Source: Flavobacterium aurantiibacter
GTDB taxonomy: Bacteria; Bacteroidota; Bacteroidia; Flavobacteriales; Flavobacteriaceae
DNA length: 54,724 nucleotides
Direction: 5' to 3'
Assembly: GCF_002251775.1 (NCBI RefSeq)
Contig: NZ_NOXX01000200.1
Coordinates: 1-54,724 of the forward strand
The position numbers and the translations under genes were made by a program. Each line of letters opens with the position of its first letter. Position 1 is the stretch's first letter. Positions 34,666 to 43,625 of this stretch are shown one piece after another. The notes beneath the pieces were generated by a model. That model was not told the DNA's origin. It saw nothing but the letters and a program-made list of their open reading frames with translations, and made no database searches.

Positions 34666-37600
34666 TTACAAGCCTTTTCGGTTGTCGGTTGAATTGACAT
34701 CGATAAGTTTATTGTACGGATCGATACCCACCTCTGTTGGTTTTTCATTGACGATAATCGACACGGTATTTGAAATTTTATCGACCTTCACTTTTTTCAA
34801 GTATAACGCCTTTTCTTTCTGTGTTTTATCCTTTCCGAAAATTCCGAGTTCGATGTAATCGGCGAGAGGTGCCGAAGTTACTTTCTTGCCTCTAACTGTA
34901 CCTGTAATACTCTTGCCGGCTTTGTTGGTAAAACGCTCTTTACCGTTCCCATCGGCATATTGCTTAGTTACCGAGAAGTTAATAGTAACGCGGTATTTGC
35001 CATTTTTCAAGTCTTCAACTTTTGCGTTTTCCAAACTGTTCGAATACGTTGTAATTTCTCGGAACATATCGTTGATTAGATATTTCAACGAATCGGGTGT
35101 AATGGAATCGATTTCTTCTACAAACTCAACGGCTGTGGTGTAGGGCGCTTCTTGATACGCTTTCTTTTGTATGAAGCTTTTAAGTGCGGCATTAAATTTT
35201 GCTTCGCCGATGTAATCGCTTAAAGCATAAAGGACTAACGAGCCTTTGTTGTAATGAATGTATTGTTGGTTTTCATTGAACATAAGTGGTTGTTCCTTTT
35301 TAGATTCAAACGCGCGTCCTTGCAAATAGCTGTCAAGTGCTTCTTTTAGGAATTTACGCATTTGTCCTTTACCGTATTGGTGTTCGAGAACTTTTAGCGA
35401 GCTGTATTCTGAAAGCGATTCAGAAAGTACCGTTGCACCTTGCACATTTGCACCAATTACCTGATGTGCCCACCATTGGTGCGCAACCTCGTGAGCCGTA
35501 ATGGCAAACGGATAATCTACCGCATTTTCGTCGGTATCATCTACATCGGCAACAAAGCCTAGGCCTTCGGAAAACGGAATGGTATTCGCAAACGATTGTG
35601 CAAATCCGCCTGAAGTTTCAGGAAATTCGATGATGCGTACTTGTTTGTGTTGGTACGGAGAAAAGTTTGCTGAGTAGTAATCGAGCCCCTTTTTGATTCC
35701 TTTTACCATGCGATCTAGATTGTACGTATGGTCTTTGTGGTAGTAAATTTCGATGTTTACGTTGTTCCATTTGTCGCGAAGCACTTCGTATCTGCCGGAA
35801 TTAAATGCGTAGAAATTCAGCATTTTTTGATCCATTTTATAATGGAAGTAATTGCGTCCTTTTTCTTTCCATTGCTTTTGAAGGTAACCGGGTGCGATCG
35901 CAATTTGGTCGCCGGCGGTACCTATAGTTGCTTGGAATCGAATCCAGTCGCTATCCGATGAAATGTAGGTATTTTGCCGTGCTTTCATGTCGTAGGGCGA
36001 AGGCATACGGTCTTTCGGCGGCAAGTTGTATTTTTTACGCAGATCGTTGTCGGTGATTTCGCCACCGTCGTTGTAGCCAAAGCTTGGGAACATGCCGTTG
36101 TTGATGAACGTTCCGTTGTACAAAATCGGCGAGTCGGAATTGAATAGGGTATTCGGCTTGTTTTTCATCGTAAATTCAAACAGCAGTGAATCGCCTGGAG
36201 CTAGTGCTTTTTCCAGTTTCAGAATATCGAAATTCAGTACGGTATCGATAGAAATTTTCTGCCATTTTTCCGCGGAAGTGTACGTGGTTCCCTTTTGATA
36301 GTTAATTATAAGTGTATCGATAGGCTGACCCGATTTATTTTTCAGGTAATATTTCCCTTTCGCTACGAAATCGCGAGTTTCTGGATAAATTTCCAAGTTT
36401 ACATTCACTTCAACGATTCGGGGTTGTTGGGTGTTTTCGTATTTCTTGTACTTTTTTTCCCATAATACTGCTTCTTTTTCGAATTCGAGGGCTGTTTTTC
36501 GCTTCTCTCGGATGTTGTTTTCATAGTATATTTTACCTCCTAGGCCAATAAAACTAAAGAATAACAGCGAACAAGCAACGGCAATCGGTTTGGTAAACGT
36601 TCGTTTAAAGTTTTGCAAACGCTCTTTTGCATTTGAAGATATACCGCGGCGGTACAAACCAAATCCGATAAGTAGCAAAACGCTGCCGAGCAGTAGCCAG
36701 TACACTTTATATAAAAAGTAGGGAGGTAAGGTGGCGCCGTAGCCATCGAGATTGGAGTATGCGTAGCCAGGATCTTCGTTAAAGAGGAAAATGATTTGTT
36801 CGACACCCATACTCGGCAGAAAAGTAAGTACGATCGAAGTTGCGAGTAAGATAAAGAACCCGATCAAGTAGTTTCGAACCCAACTTTGAACGAAAAGTGC
36901 AAGGCAAGCCCAAATAATTAGGTTGATCCAAACGATTCCATACAGGTGAAAAAAGTACTTGTCGAGTTCGAAATCGGTAAAGCCGTTTATGGCTTGATAG
37001 CCTACTCCTGCAATAATTACTGAAAATAGCACAGCAGCTTGCATAAGAATTAAGGCCAAGAATTTTGGAGCAACCAAGGCAAAGTTCGACGTTGGAGTAC
37101 TGTCAACCAATAAATTCATGCGCGAAATAGTACCTCGGTGAATCAACAAGCCAGCGAATAAAAACGTTAATGCGTTGATAAATAAATTAACGACGTTTGC
37201 GCCCGACAATAAAGTTGAGGTTAACGGCAGCGTTTTGGTACCGAAAATAACACCTAGTGTAAAGAACACCAAGAATAGAAATAAAACGGCTACGAAGAAG
37301 ATCACGATAAACAACCAGTTTTTTAAGATGTAACGCAGCTCGAATCCGGTGAAGTGCAGGATGTTGTTCAATGTGGTTTTTGCTGAGAAATCGAGTGTAA
37401 CTTCGGGTAAGTTTACGCGTAATATTGCACTGAAATTCTCTTTGGTGAAACGCTCACTCTTTTTAGATTTGAAAAGCGTAATGCCGTTTTGGGAGAATGA
37501 AAAAGCGCGGTAAATTAAACCTAGAATTAGCAAACTAATTCCCAACCACAGCAAACGATTGTAGATGATGTATCCCTCGAAAGGAAGTGCAAGGTTGTTT

Positions 37601-38298
37601 CGTTCATAAACGGTCCAATATTGTGTGTAATACGAAAGCGCTTCGTAACCAAACGGATCCAGATATGCGGCAATAGCTCGGTTTTCGGCATCGCTGGCGT
37701 ACGATTGTACCACACTTTGCCCAATAATTAGAATAAGTACCGTTAGAAATCCGACTGAGGCATTACGAGTAATGGTTACAACTACAAATACGATAACTCC
37801 GTAAAAAAACATGTTGGGAAGCACAAAATACAAGTAAGCTTGCCAATACGCATCGAAGCGTTGTGGACCGAGTAAATCGGGGTTCGCAAAAGGAAGAATT
37901 GTTGCTAAGTAGATGCCAATTCCAATAAATAAGGTAATGATTATAGAAATGGTAAAGCCCGACAAGAACTTTCCGAAGAAGTATGCCGGTTTTTCAAACG
38001 GGTAGCTGTACATAACGGGGTGTACGTTGTAGCGGTAATCGCGGTAAATAACGGTACCGATAATTCCCGGAAGTAAGAAGTAAATAAACGTTGAGAGTCC
38101 GTTTATAGCGCTATTGATTGCCAAAGGGGAATTAGCAAATTGGTTGCTGGTAGTAGTGCTGCTAAGCGCATCGAAATACCCTAACGAATCGGCCATTAAG
38201 AAAAAGGCGAAAAGAAAGAATATGGCGCTGTACACATAAACTTCAAAGCTGCGAAAGAAGCGTTTGAGTTCGAACGTATAAATAGTTTTAAACATCAT
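34666..38298 (-). CDS. ABC transporter permease fused to an M1 family aminopeptidase domain
   Basis: A 1210-residue membrane protein. The first part (about 1-590) has roughly twelve hydrophobic helices in two sets (KTIYTFELKRFFRSFEVYVY; later FELRYILKNWLFIVIF), typical of ABC-2 type permeases. The second part (about 600-1200) is a periplasmic gluzincin peptidase domain with zinc motif HEVAHQWW (near 934) and the downstream Glu in SESLSEYSSLKV. The start ATGA overlaps the stop of the ATPase gene, so the two proteins are made together. The substrate is unknown; export plus processing of a peptide is a plausible inference. Ends before the lepA-shared terminator. Confidence 0.92.
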   Translation of the reverse strand: MMFKTIYTFELKRFFRSFEVYVYSAIFFLFAFFLMADSLGYFDALSSTTTSNQFANSPLAINSAINGLSTFIYFLLPGIIGTVIYRDYRYNVHPVMYSYPFEKPAYFFGKFLSGFTISIIITLFIGIGIYLATILPFANPDLLGPQRFDAYWQAYLYFVLPNMFFYGVIVFVVVTITRNASVGFLTVLILIIGQSVVQSYASDAENRAIAAYLDPFGYEALSYYTQYWTVYERNNLALPFEGYIIYNRLLWLGISLLILGLIYRAFSFSQNGITLFKSKKSERFTKENFSAILRVNLPEVTLDFSAKTTLNNILHFTGFELRYILKNWLFIVIFFVAVLFLFLVFFTLGVIFGTKTLPLTSTLLSGANVVNLFINALTFLFAGLLIHRGTISRMNLLVDSTPTSNFALVAPKFLALILMQAAVLFSVIIAGVGYQAINGFTDFELDKYFFHLYGIVWINLIIWACLALFVQSWVRNYLIGFFILLATSIVLTFLPSMGVEQIIFLFNEDPGYAYSNLDGYGATLPPYFLYKVYWLLLGSVLLLIGFGLYRRGISSNAKERLQNFKRTFTKPIAVACSLLFFSFIGLGGKIYYENNIREKRKTALEFEKEAVLWEKKYKKYENTQQPRIVEVNVNLEIYPETRDFVAKGKYYLKNKSGQPIDTLIINYQKGTTYTSAEKWQKISIDTVLNFDILKLEKALAPGDSLLFEFTMKNKPNTLFNSDSPILYNGTFINNGMFPSFGYNDGGEITDNDLRKKYNLPPKDRMPSPYDMKARQNTYISSDSDWIRFQATIGTAGDQIAIAPGYLQKQWKEKGRNYFHYKMDQKMLNFYAFNSGRYEVLRDKWNNVNIEIYYHKDHTYNLDRMVKGIKKGLDYYSANFSPYQHKQVRIIEFPETSGGFAQSFANTIPFSEGLGFVADVDDTDENAVDYPFAITAHEVAHQWWAHQVIGANVQGATVLSESLSEYSSLKVLEHQYGKGQMRKFLKEALDSYLQGRAFESKKEQPLMFNENQQYIHYNKGSLVLYALSDYIGEAKFNAALKSFIQKKAYQEAPYTTAVEFVEEIDSITPDSLKYLINDMFREITTYSNSLENAKVEDLKNGKYRVTINFSVTKQYADGNGKERFTNKAGKSITGTVRGKKVTSAPLADYIELGIFGKDKTQKEKALYLKKVKVDKISNTVSIIVNEKPTEVGIDPYNKLIDVNSTDNRKGL

Positions 38299-39173
38299 GC
38301 TTTGTCGTTTTTAAGAGCAGTGAAATACACGTCTTCGAGTTGTGCTTTCGCAGTTTCAAATCCGTTACCCGGATTTTCGTCGGCGTAAATTCGAATGAAA
38401 AATTCGTTGTCTTCGTTAAAACTAGACGACAAAACCTGGTACTGTTTATCGTATTCTTCGAATTTCTCACGGTCAATTTTCTTGTTCCAAATTTTGCCTT
38501 GAAGGTCGGTCGTTGCTTGTTTTGGTGTTTTGTGTTGTAAAATTCGTCCGCCGTTAAGAATAGCCATGTCGGTACAGAGTTCTTTTACATCATCGACGAT
38601 GTGCGTTGAAAAAATTACCGTATTGTTGGTTCCGATTTCGCGAAGTACGTTTAAGAAGCGGTTGCGTTCGGCGGGATCGAGTCCGGCTGTGGGCTCGTCG
38701 ACGATAATTAGCCGCGGCTTATTAAGCAACAATTGTGCAATTCCGAAGCGCTGTTTCATACCGCCCGAATAACCGCTAACACTTTTGTTGCGCACTTCGT
38801 ACAAATTAGTAACACGCAGCACTTCGGTTACAATATCTTCTCGTTCTTTAGTATTGGAAACGCCTTTGAGACGCGCAAAGTAGTCGAGTAAATTTTTGGC
38901 AGAGATGTTTGGATACACACCAAATTCTTGCGGTAAATAACCCAGAACGCGGCGCAAGCCCATTTTGTCTTGTAAAACATTGATGTCGCCAAAAGTGATT
39001 TCGCCTTCGTCGGGATGTTGCAGCGTAGCGATGGTACGCATAAGCGATGATTTTCCGGCACCATTTGGGCCGAGCAAGCCAAACATGCCCGTTCCGATGG
39101 TAAGATCAAGATGGTCGAGTGCTTTCACCCCATTGGGATATGTTTTTGTGAGGTTTTTGATGGTTAATGTCAT
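38295..39173 (-). CDS. ABC transporter ATP-binding protein
   Basis: A 292-residue ABC ATPase that powers the fused permease encoded by the following overlapping gene. It has Walker A GPNGAGKSS, Q-loop LGYLPQEFG, signature SGYSGGMKQR, Walker B LIIVDEPTAGLD and the H-loop STHIVDD. Length is normal for the ABC-2 class. The gene opens the operon; a clean -7 box was not found upstream, where the repeat-rich spacer begins. Confidence 0.95.
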   Translation of the reverse strand: MTLTIKNLTKTYPNGVKALDHLDLTIGTGMFGLLGPNGAGKSSLMRTIATLQHPDEGEITFGDINVLQDKMGLRRVLGYLPQEFGVYPNISAKNLLDYFARLKGVSNTKEREDIVTEVLRVTNLYEVRNKSVSGYSGGMKQRFGIAQLLLNKPRLIIVDEPTAGLDPAERNRFLNVLREIGTNNTVIFSTHIVDDVKELCTDMAILNGGRILQHKTPKQATTDLQGKIWNKKIDREKFEEYDKQYQVLSSSFNEDNEFFIRIYADENPGNGFETAKAQLEDVYFTALKNDKA

Positions 39174-39304
39174 GTTTTGTGATTTTTTGAATTGGACGAA
39201 CTTTGCGTCGAGTTGTTACGTTGCCAAATGTTTAAAGTTGTGCTTAATAATACTAGTTGGTCTAAATGTAGAATTCTTTTTTGGTTTTCACCAACGTTAT
39301 TTTG

Positions 39305-39378
39305 TTTTGGGCGTTCCGGCGGCTAAAATCGCAACGCTTCGCAAATGCACAATCCGTACGGTCGCCGTCAGGCTGTTC
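39305..39378 (-). repeat. Hairpin repeat, copy D1 (reverse orientation)
   Basis: Starts TTTTGGGCGTTCCGGCGGC and ends GTCGCCGTCAGGCT, the reverse complement of the family plan (AGCCTGACGGCGAC ... GGAACGCCC). Its first 19 bases after the T run are identical to copy B at 25226-25244. Confidence 0.65.
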
Positions 39379-39385
39379 GTTCCCT

Positions 39386-39407
39386 CGATAGCTATCGGGT
39401 TTTTTTG
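39386..39407 (+). repeat. CGATAGCTATCG palindrome followed by a T run
   Basis: The 12-bp palindrome CGATAGCTATCG (39386-39397) is followed by GGG and seven T residues. The same core occurs at the right edge of the window (54336-54347). It could act as a weak terminator. Confidence 0.5.
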
Positions 39408-39724
39408 CGGCTTAAATGCCACCACAAAAAAGGCTTTCCGCTGCCATCCTTTCCGCGAAAAATTAGTGCTAATGAACGTGCTTGGAATACGATTGTTGCC
39501 GAAGTTAGCAGATTTGAAAGCGGCTACTCGTATCCGAATTTTTTAAAACACAAATTTGTTCCAGCGACCAACGCTTGTTTGCACTTTTTTTGTGCACATT
39601 TTTGCACAAGGGGTTGCAGCGGAAAGCCGTGCCGAGCGAAAACCTGTGCAGCCTGCTGCGGTGCGGCGACCAACGGAAGCCGTGCCGCAGTTTGGCGGAA
39701 CGGTTTTGGAACGGTGCGCCTTGC

Positions 39725-39793
39725 AGCGAAAAACCCGACCTGCCGCGTTATTGTATTTCCACGAAATTTTTGCGGCGGGATGTGCCCAAAAAA
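39725..39793 (+). repeat. Hairpin repeat, copy D2
   Basis: Left end AGCGAAAAACCCGACC, arm GCCGC, right arm GCGGC, right end GGGATGTGCCCAAAAAA. Closely parallels copy A, with a slightly shorter total length (69 bp). Confidence 0.65.
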
Positions 39794-39838
39794 CAGGAAT
39801 CGACACTTTTACTAGGCAAATAACGCTGTTGGTTTGTG

Positions 39839-39846
39839 TACCTTTG
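39839..39846 (+). promoter_or_regulatory. -7 promoter box for thiL
   Basis: TACCTTTG fits TAnnTTTG and lies 16 bp before the thiL ATG. Confidence 0.55.
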
Positions 39847-39862
39847 CTGAAAATTTTAGCGC

Positions 39863-40903
39863 ATGTTAGAAGATAAGAATCAGCCGCGAACACCGTTGGC
39901 GCAGCTGTGCGAATTTGGATTGATAGCACGTATTTCGGAAGGATTTCCGTTAAAAAATGGCAGTTCGAAATTGGGTATTGGCGACGATGCTGCCGTGTTG
40001 CAACAATCGGAAGAAAATACGCTCATAACGAAAGAGTTGCTTATAGAAGGCGTGCATTTTGACCTTAGTTTTATGCCGTTAAAACACTTGGGTTATAAAA
40101 CGGTTGTGGTAGGCATTTCGGACTTATGCGCCATGAACGTAAAGCCCGAACAAATTTTGATTTCGATAGCGGTAAGCAATCGCTTTACACTAGAGGCTAT
40201 TGATGAATTTTACAGCGGAGTTCAGTTGGCTTGTGCGCGTTTTGGCGTTGATTTAGTGGGAGGCGATACTTCGAGTTCGGTAACGGGATTAATTATCGCG
40301 GTAACGGCTGTGGCGCAGGCAAAAGAGTCGGAAGTAGTTTTGCGAAGTACAGCAAAAGAAACTGATTTACTCGTAGTTACGGGCGATATTGGTGCGGCGT
40401 ATATGGGCTTGCAAGTTTTGGAACGCGAAAAGCAAGTTTTTTTAGCAAACCCGAACAATCAGCCTGATTTAACACCGTACACGTATTTAATTGAGCGGCA
40501 GTTAAAACCGGAAGCGCGCACCGATATAAAAACTTTGTTGGAGCAGTTAGAGGTAAAGCCTACGGCTATGATTGATGTTTCAGACGGTTTGGTTTCGGAA
40601 GTTTTGCATTTGTGCCGTGCGGCCGATTTAGGTTGCCGAGTTTACGAAGAGAAATTGCCTTTAGATCCGCAGTTGATTTCGTGCTGCGAGGAGTTTAATA
40701 TAGATTCGACCACTGTGGCATTGAACGGAGGAGAAGATTACGAGTTGTTGTTTACGATTTCGTTGAGTGATTTTGATAAGATTAAGGGCAATCCGAATTT
40801 AACGCTAATCGGACACATGGTTTCGGCTGCATCGGGAAAAGAGTTGATTACGCGAGCGGGAACCAGTGTAGCGTTGACGGCACGGGGATTTACGGCTTCG
40901 TAG
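39863..40903 (+). CDS. thiL: Thiamine-monophosphate kinase
   Basis: Phosphorylates thiamine monophosphate to thiamine diphosphate. The 346-residue PurM-like (AIR synthase fold) protein has GIGDDAAVL (metal/ATP aspartates), LITKELLIEGVHFDL, VGISDLCAMN, VGGDTSSS, VVTGDIGAAYMGLQ and MIDVSDGL with the C-terminal NGGEDYELLFT. Length is normal. Its last 14 bases overlap the convergent stand-alone receiver gene. The start is supported by the -7 box 16 bp upstream. Confidence 0.95.
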   Translation: MLEDKNQPRTPLAQLCEFGLIARISEGFPLKNGSSKLGIGDDAAVLQQSEENTLITKELLIEGVHFDLSFMPLKHLGYKTVVVGISDLCAMNVKPEQILISIAVSNRFTLEAIDEFYSGVQLACARFGVDLVGGDTSSSVTGLIIAVTAVAQAKESEVVLRSTAKETDLLVVTGDIGAAYMGLQVLEREKQVFLANPNNQPDLTPYTYLIERQLKPEARTDIKTLLEQLEVKPTAMIDVSDGLVSEVLHLCRAADLGCRVYEEKLPLDPQLISCCEEFNIDSTTVALNGGEDYELLFTISLSDFDKIKGNPNLTLIGHMVSAASGKELITRAGTSVALTARGFTAS

Positions 40904-41360
40904 TGTCGTTTTCTTCAATAATTTTTATGACGCTTTCGCTGTAGTAGTTATTGTTTTGCAGAATTTGTTCGAAAGCGTTGAGCAATTCTTCGAAGGTGAG
41001 GTCGTTTTTAATGATGAGACCGGCGGGATTTACCTGATCGATTACTTCTTGAAAACGCACTTTTTCGGTGTGCATGGTTAGCAAAACGACTTTGCAGGCG
41101 GGCATTTTTTCTTTGAGGATATTGGCGAGGTCGAGTCCGGAATAGACGTGATGTTCGGGGCTTGGAGGTATGCTGATATCGAGAAAAGCAACGTCGAAAT
41201 TGCTGTTGTTTTTGATGGCGAGGTAGGCTTCTCGGGCATCGGCGGCTTCGGTGTGGGTCACGGAATATTCGTCGGGGCGAAAACGATCGACGGTATTTTT
41301 ATACGCACTGAGTATAAAAGGGTGATCGTCAACCATAAAAAGACGAATATGTTTTTTCAT
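40890..41360 (-). CDS. Stand-alone response-regulator receiver domain
   Basis: A 156-residue receiver protein with an intact active site: Asp11-Asp12 (FMVDDHPFI), phospho-acceptor Asp61 (VAFLDISIPP), the Thr of VVLLTMHT and Lys in LIIKND. It ends with SVIKIIEENDTTKP without the LuxR-type HTH expected after such a receiver, and its end lies inside the thiL tail. It follows the TPR kinase gene by 13 bp, so it is that kinase's partner. Either the output domain was lost, or it acts by protein contact as a single-domain regulator. Compare the complete 220-residue regulator at 47449-48111. Confidence 0.9.
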   Translation of the reverse strand: MKKHIRLFMVDDHPFILSAYKNTVDRFRPDEYSVTHTEAADAREAYLAIKNNSNFDVAFLDISIPPSPEHHVYSGLDLANILKEKMPACKVVLLTMHTEKVRFQEVIDQVNPAGLIIKNDLTFEELLNAFEQILQNNNYYSESVIKIIEENDTTKP

Positions 41361-41373
41361 TTGTAGGTTTATT

Positions 41374-43398
41374 TTAGGCGTATGAAGTTAAGGGAAATTT
41401 GAATAAAAAGGTAGTCCCCCTGTTTTTTTCTGAATAAATTTCCATTGAGGCTTTACTTTGTTTTACGCGAAGGTCGATGTTTTTAAGGCCGATACCTTTT
41501 TTTTCTTTGTTGGCGTTAAACCCGATTCCGTTATCAATTACTTGTAGGTGCAGTTGGTTTTCGAGTTGAGTGATATTGAAATGGGCTTCTGTTGCTTGTG
41601 CGTGTTTGTTGATGTTTTGCAAGCATTCTTGTACGATGCGGTACAGGTTGATTTTAGTCAGGTTATCGATTTCTTGCCATTTGATGTTATCGGTTATATC
41701 GAGCGTAATGCTTGCGCTTGCGATAAGTTTTTGTTTTTCGAAGTAATCGTTTAGTACGAGTACGAAGTTATTAACGACGGCCGCTTTTTCTTGGCTTAGG
41801 TCGTGAGAGATTTCGCGGATTTCTTGTTCGATTTTCTTGAGTTCTTCGATGAATTGTACGCGTTCTTCGGCTGCTTTTTCGGTATTTTTTTCGTTGAGTA
41901 GTCCGAGATTGAGTCGGGTTCCGAAGAGTTTTCCGAGTACGCCGTCGTGGAGTTCCCGGGCGATGTTTCGTTTTTCAGTTTGTCGAACGGCTTCCATTTT
42001 GCTTTGTTGGGAGAGCATGAGTTCGTAAATTTCTTCGTTGGCTTTTTGTTGTTGTTGAATGAGAATAAGTTCTCGGTTTTTAGCCATTTGTATCCGAATG
42101 ATGAACACGAAAGCTCCAATGGTTAAGAGTGCCAGAGTAATGTAAATAATGGATTTTCGTTGTTCTATCAGGCTGTTTTTTTCTACGATAAGTTCGTCGG
42201 TTTCGTATTCGATACGGGCAAGTTTGTTTCGAATTCGGCGCTCGGCAACCTGAAGGGAGTCGCTTATTCTAATATATTCTTCTGCGTATTTTGATGCGTT
42301 GGCGCGATCGACTTTGATGAGTTGTTTGAGGGCTTTAACGTTAAATTGTGGAGATTTAATGGAGTTGGCTAGACTTTTGGAATCTGAAGCATACTTTTTT
42401 GCTAATGATACATTCTTCATGATATCATAGATCTCACTTAGGGCTAGTGAAGCAGCCAGCATACCTAATTTGTCATCAGATGACTTGTGTTCATTTAAAT
42501 TTTTAAGGAGTAATTTCTCGCTATTTATATAGTTGCCGAGTTCACTATCAGTATTCGCCAAATTAAATATTACTGATAAATAAAGTTCTCTAGCATCAAT
42601 TTCGAGATTTGGGAATGCTAGAATTTTCAAAAAAAATTTTTTCGCTTCGGTATTTCTTTTATTCTTTTGAAGAACAAATCCAATGTTGTTAAGCGACGTA
42701 AATTTGAGAAATGGTGATTCTTCTGACAGTTGTTTTTTGGCAATATTTAGTGCTGAATTGTGTGAAGATAGTGAAGTTTCGGTTTCGCCTAAGTTCTGAT
42801 TGATTATTCCAAGTAAGTTAAAAGCATTATACTTAAGTTCTGAATTATTACTTCCACGAAGAAATTTGAGAGCATTTATGGTAGCTTTTTCGGCGCCAAC
42901 ATAGTCACTTTCATTTAAATGTAAAACGGCTCTGTTTAATAATAGTGCGCTAGTGTTCTCTGAGTCTTTAAGTTTTCTGTAGATTTGTTCGCTTTTAAAA
43001 TAGTAGTTGTAAGCTTTGTCTATTATTAGACCTTTTGAATAGTAGTCTCCAATAAATAAATATGACTTAGCTAAATTTAAACTGTCTTTAAGTTCAATGC
43101 TTTTTTTTACTGCTCTTTCCGAGGATTTAAGAAAATCCTCCATTAAGTTTGTGTTGTAAAATCTCGAAGCAACTTTAAACTCTAGCTTTAAAGACAAACT
43201 GTCGGTTGGCAAAATTTTGATTATAGAATCAGCCTTCAATAAATACTTCCGGTGTGTTTTTGAAGTATCTGAAATTTGGTCTGCTGCTTCGATTAGTTCC
43301 AGGGACATTTCAGCTCTGTTGTTTTCTGTATCTGATTTATCGCAAGAGTAAATCAAAAAAACAAATATGGAACTTAGCTGTAAGAGAATTCGTGGCAT
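41374..43398 (-). CDS. TPR-containing sensor histidine kinase (NarL/HisKA_3 type)
   Basis: A 674-residue kinase. N terminus PRILLQLSSIFVFLIYSC is a probable lipoprotein-type signal with Cys19. Residues of about 90-400 form several TPRs (SYLFIGDYYSKGLIIDKAYN, AFNLLGIINQNLGETETS), the likely sensing part in the periplasm. Near 430-450 is a membrane segment (IIYITLALLTIGAFVFII). HisKA_3 follows with phospho-His in IARELHDGVLGKLFG, and then the HATPase with NINKHAQA, VIDNGIGF and GIGLKNI. First gene of a two-gene operon with the stand-alone receiver. Its ATG directly follows the T run of the small gene's terminator. Confidence 0.92.
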   Translation of the reverse strand: MPRILLQLSSIFVFLIYSCDKSDTENNRAEMSLELIEAADQISDTSKTHRKYLLKADSIIKILPTDSLSLKLEFKVASRFYNTNLMEDFLKSSERAVKKSIELKDSLNLAKSYLFIGDYYSKGLIIDKAYNYYFKSEQIYRKLKDSENTSALLLNRAVLHLNESDYVGAEKATINALKFLRGSNNSELKYNAFNLLGIINQNLGETETSLSSHNSALNIAKKQLSEESPFLKFTSLNNIGFVLQKNKRNTEAKKFFLKILAFPNLEIDARELYLSVIFNLANTDSELGNYINSEKLLLKNLNEHKSSDDKLGMLAASLALSEIYDIMKNVSLAKKYASDSKSLANSIKSPQFNVKALKQLIKVDRANASKYAEEYIRISDSLQVAERRIRNKLARIEYETDELIVEKNSLIEQRKSIIYITLALLTIGAFVFIIRIQMAKNRELILIQQQQKANEEIYELMLSQQSKMEAVRQTEKRNIARELHDGVLGKLFGTRLNLGLLNEKNTEKAAEERVQFIEELKKIEQEIREISHDLSQEKAAVVNNFVLVLNDYFEKQKLIASASITLDITDNIKWQEIDNLTKINLYRIVQECLQNINKHAQATEAHFNITQLENQLHLQVIDNGIGFNANKEKKGIGLKNIDLRVKQSKASMEIYSEKNRGTTFLFKFPLTSYA

Positions 43399-43422
43399 AA
43401 AAAAACCGCTTAGAAGCGGTTT
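43399..43422 (-). terminator. Terminator of the small gene, abutting the kinase start
   Basis: On the minus strand AAACCGCTT-CT-AAGCGGTTT is followed by a T run that ends at the kinase ATG (43398). A near-consensus -7 box TATCTTTA (minus strand; 43422-43429) just before it may start a separate kinase transcript inside the hairpin. Confidence 0.75.
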
Positions 43423-43445
43423 AAAGATATATATTATGGAGAATT

Positions 43446-43625
43446 TTACTCTAATTTTCTTTTCCCCGTAGGATTAATTACTTCCCCACCTCCTGTTTTA
43501 GTCTTCAACTCCGCCAAAATCTGTCCATTATTCTTTGGCTCGCTTACATTTGCCTTTCCGTTATATGATACTAAACCTACTAATGCTACTACTGCTACTA
43601 CTACTAAGATGGCTAACTTTTTCAT
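43446..43625 (-). CDS. 59-residue secreted or membrane peptide, unknown function
   Basis: A 59-residue protein, MKKLAILVVVAVVALVGLVS followed by YNGKANVSEPKNNG, a QILAELKTKTGGGEVI stretch and the basic end NPTGKRKLE. The first 20 residues are a hydrophobic helix or signal sequence. If cleaved, the remaining 35-39 residues would be a soluble, hydrophilic peptide. It has a regular reading frame and its own terminator 24 bp after the stop. It sits directly upstream of the TPR sensor kinase on the same strand, so a ligand or accessory role for that kinase is tempting but unproven. No family is known to me. Confidence 0.7.
   Translation of the reverse strand: MKKLAILVVVAVVALVGLVSYNGKANVSEPKNNGQILAELKTKTGGGEVINPTGKRKLE

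Larger units (their letters stand above)
39174..39862. other. Repeat-rich spacer between the ABC operon and thiL
   Basis: Long GC-rich spacer with two hairpin repeats, a CGATAGCTATCG palindrome and a T run. Several overlapping open frames occur in it on both strands, but they follow the repeats and have no family, so they are judged non-coding. Confidence 0.65.

Noticed and set aside
38965..39546. 193-codon plus-strand frame spanning the ABC ATPase start
   Set aside because: Antisense to the well-supported ATPase and then running into repeat DNA.
39345..39876. Overlapping plus- and minus-strand frames in the spacer before thiL
   Set aside because: They coincide with the hairpin repeats and GC-rich arms, occur in several frames at once and show no domain.
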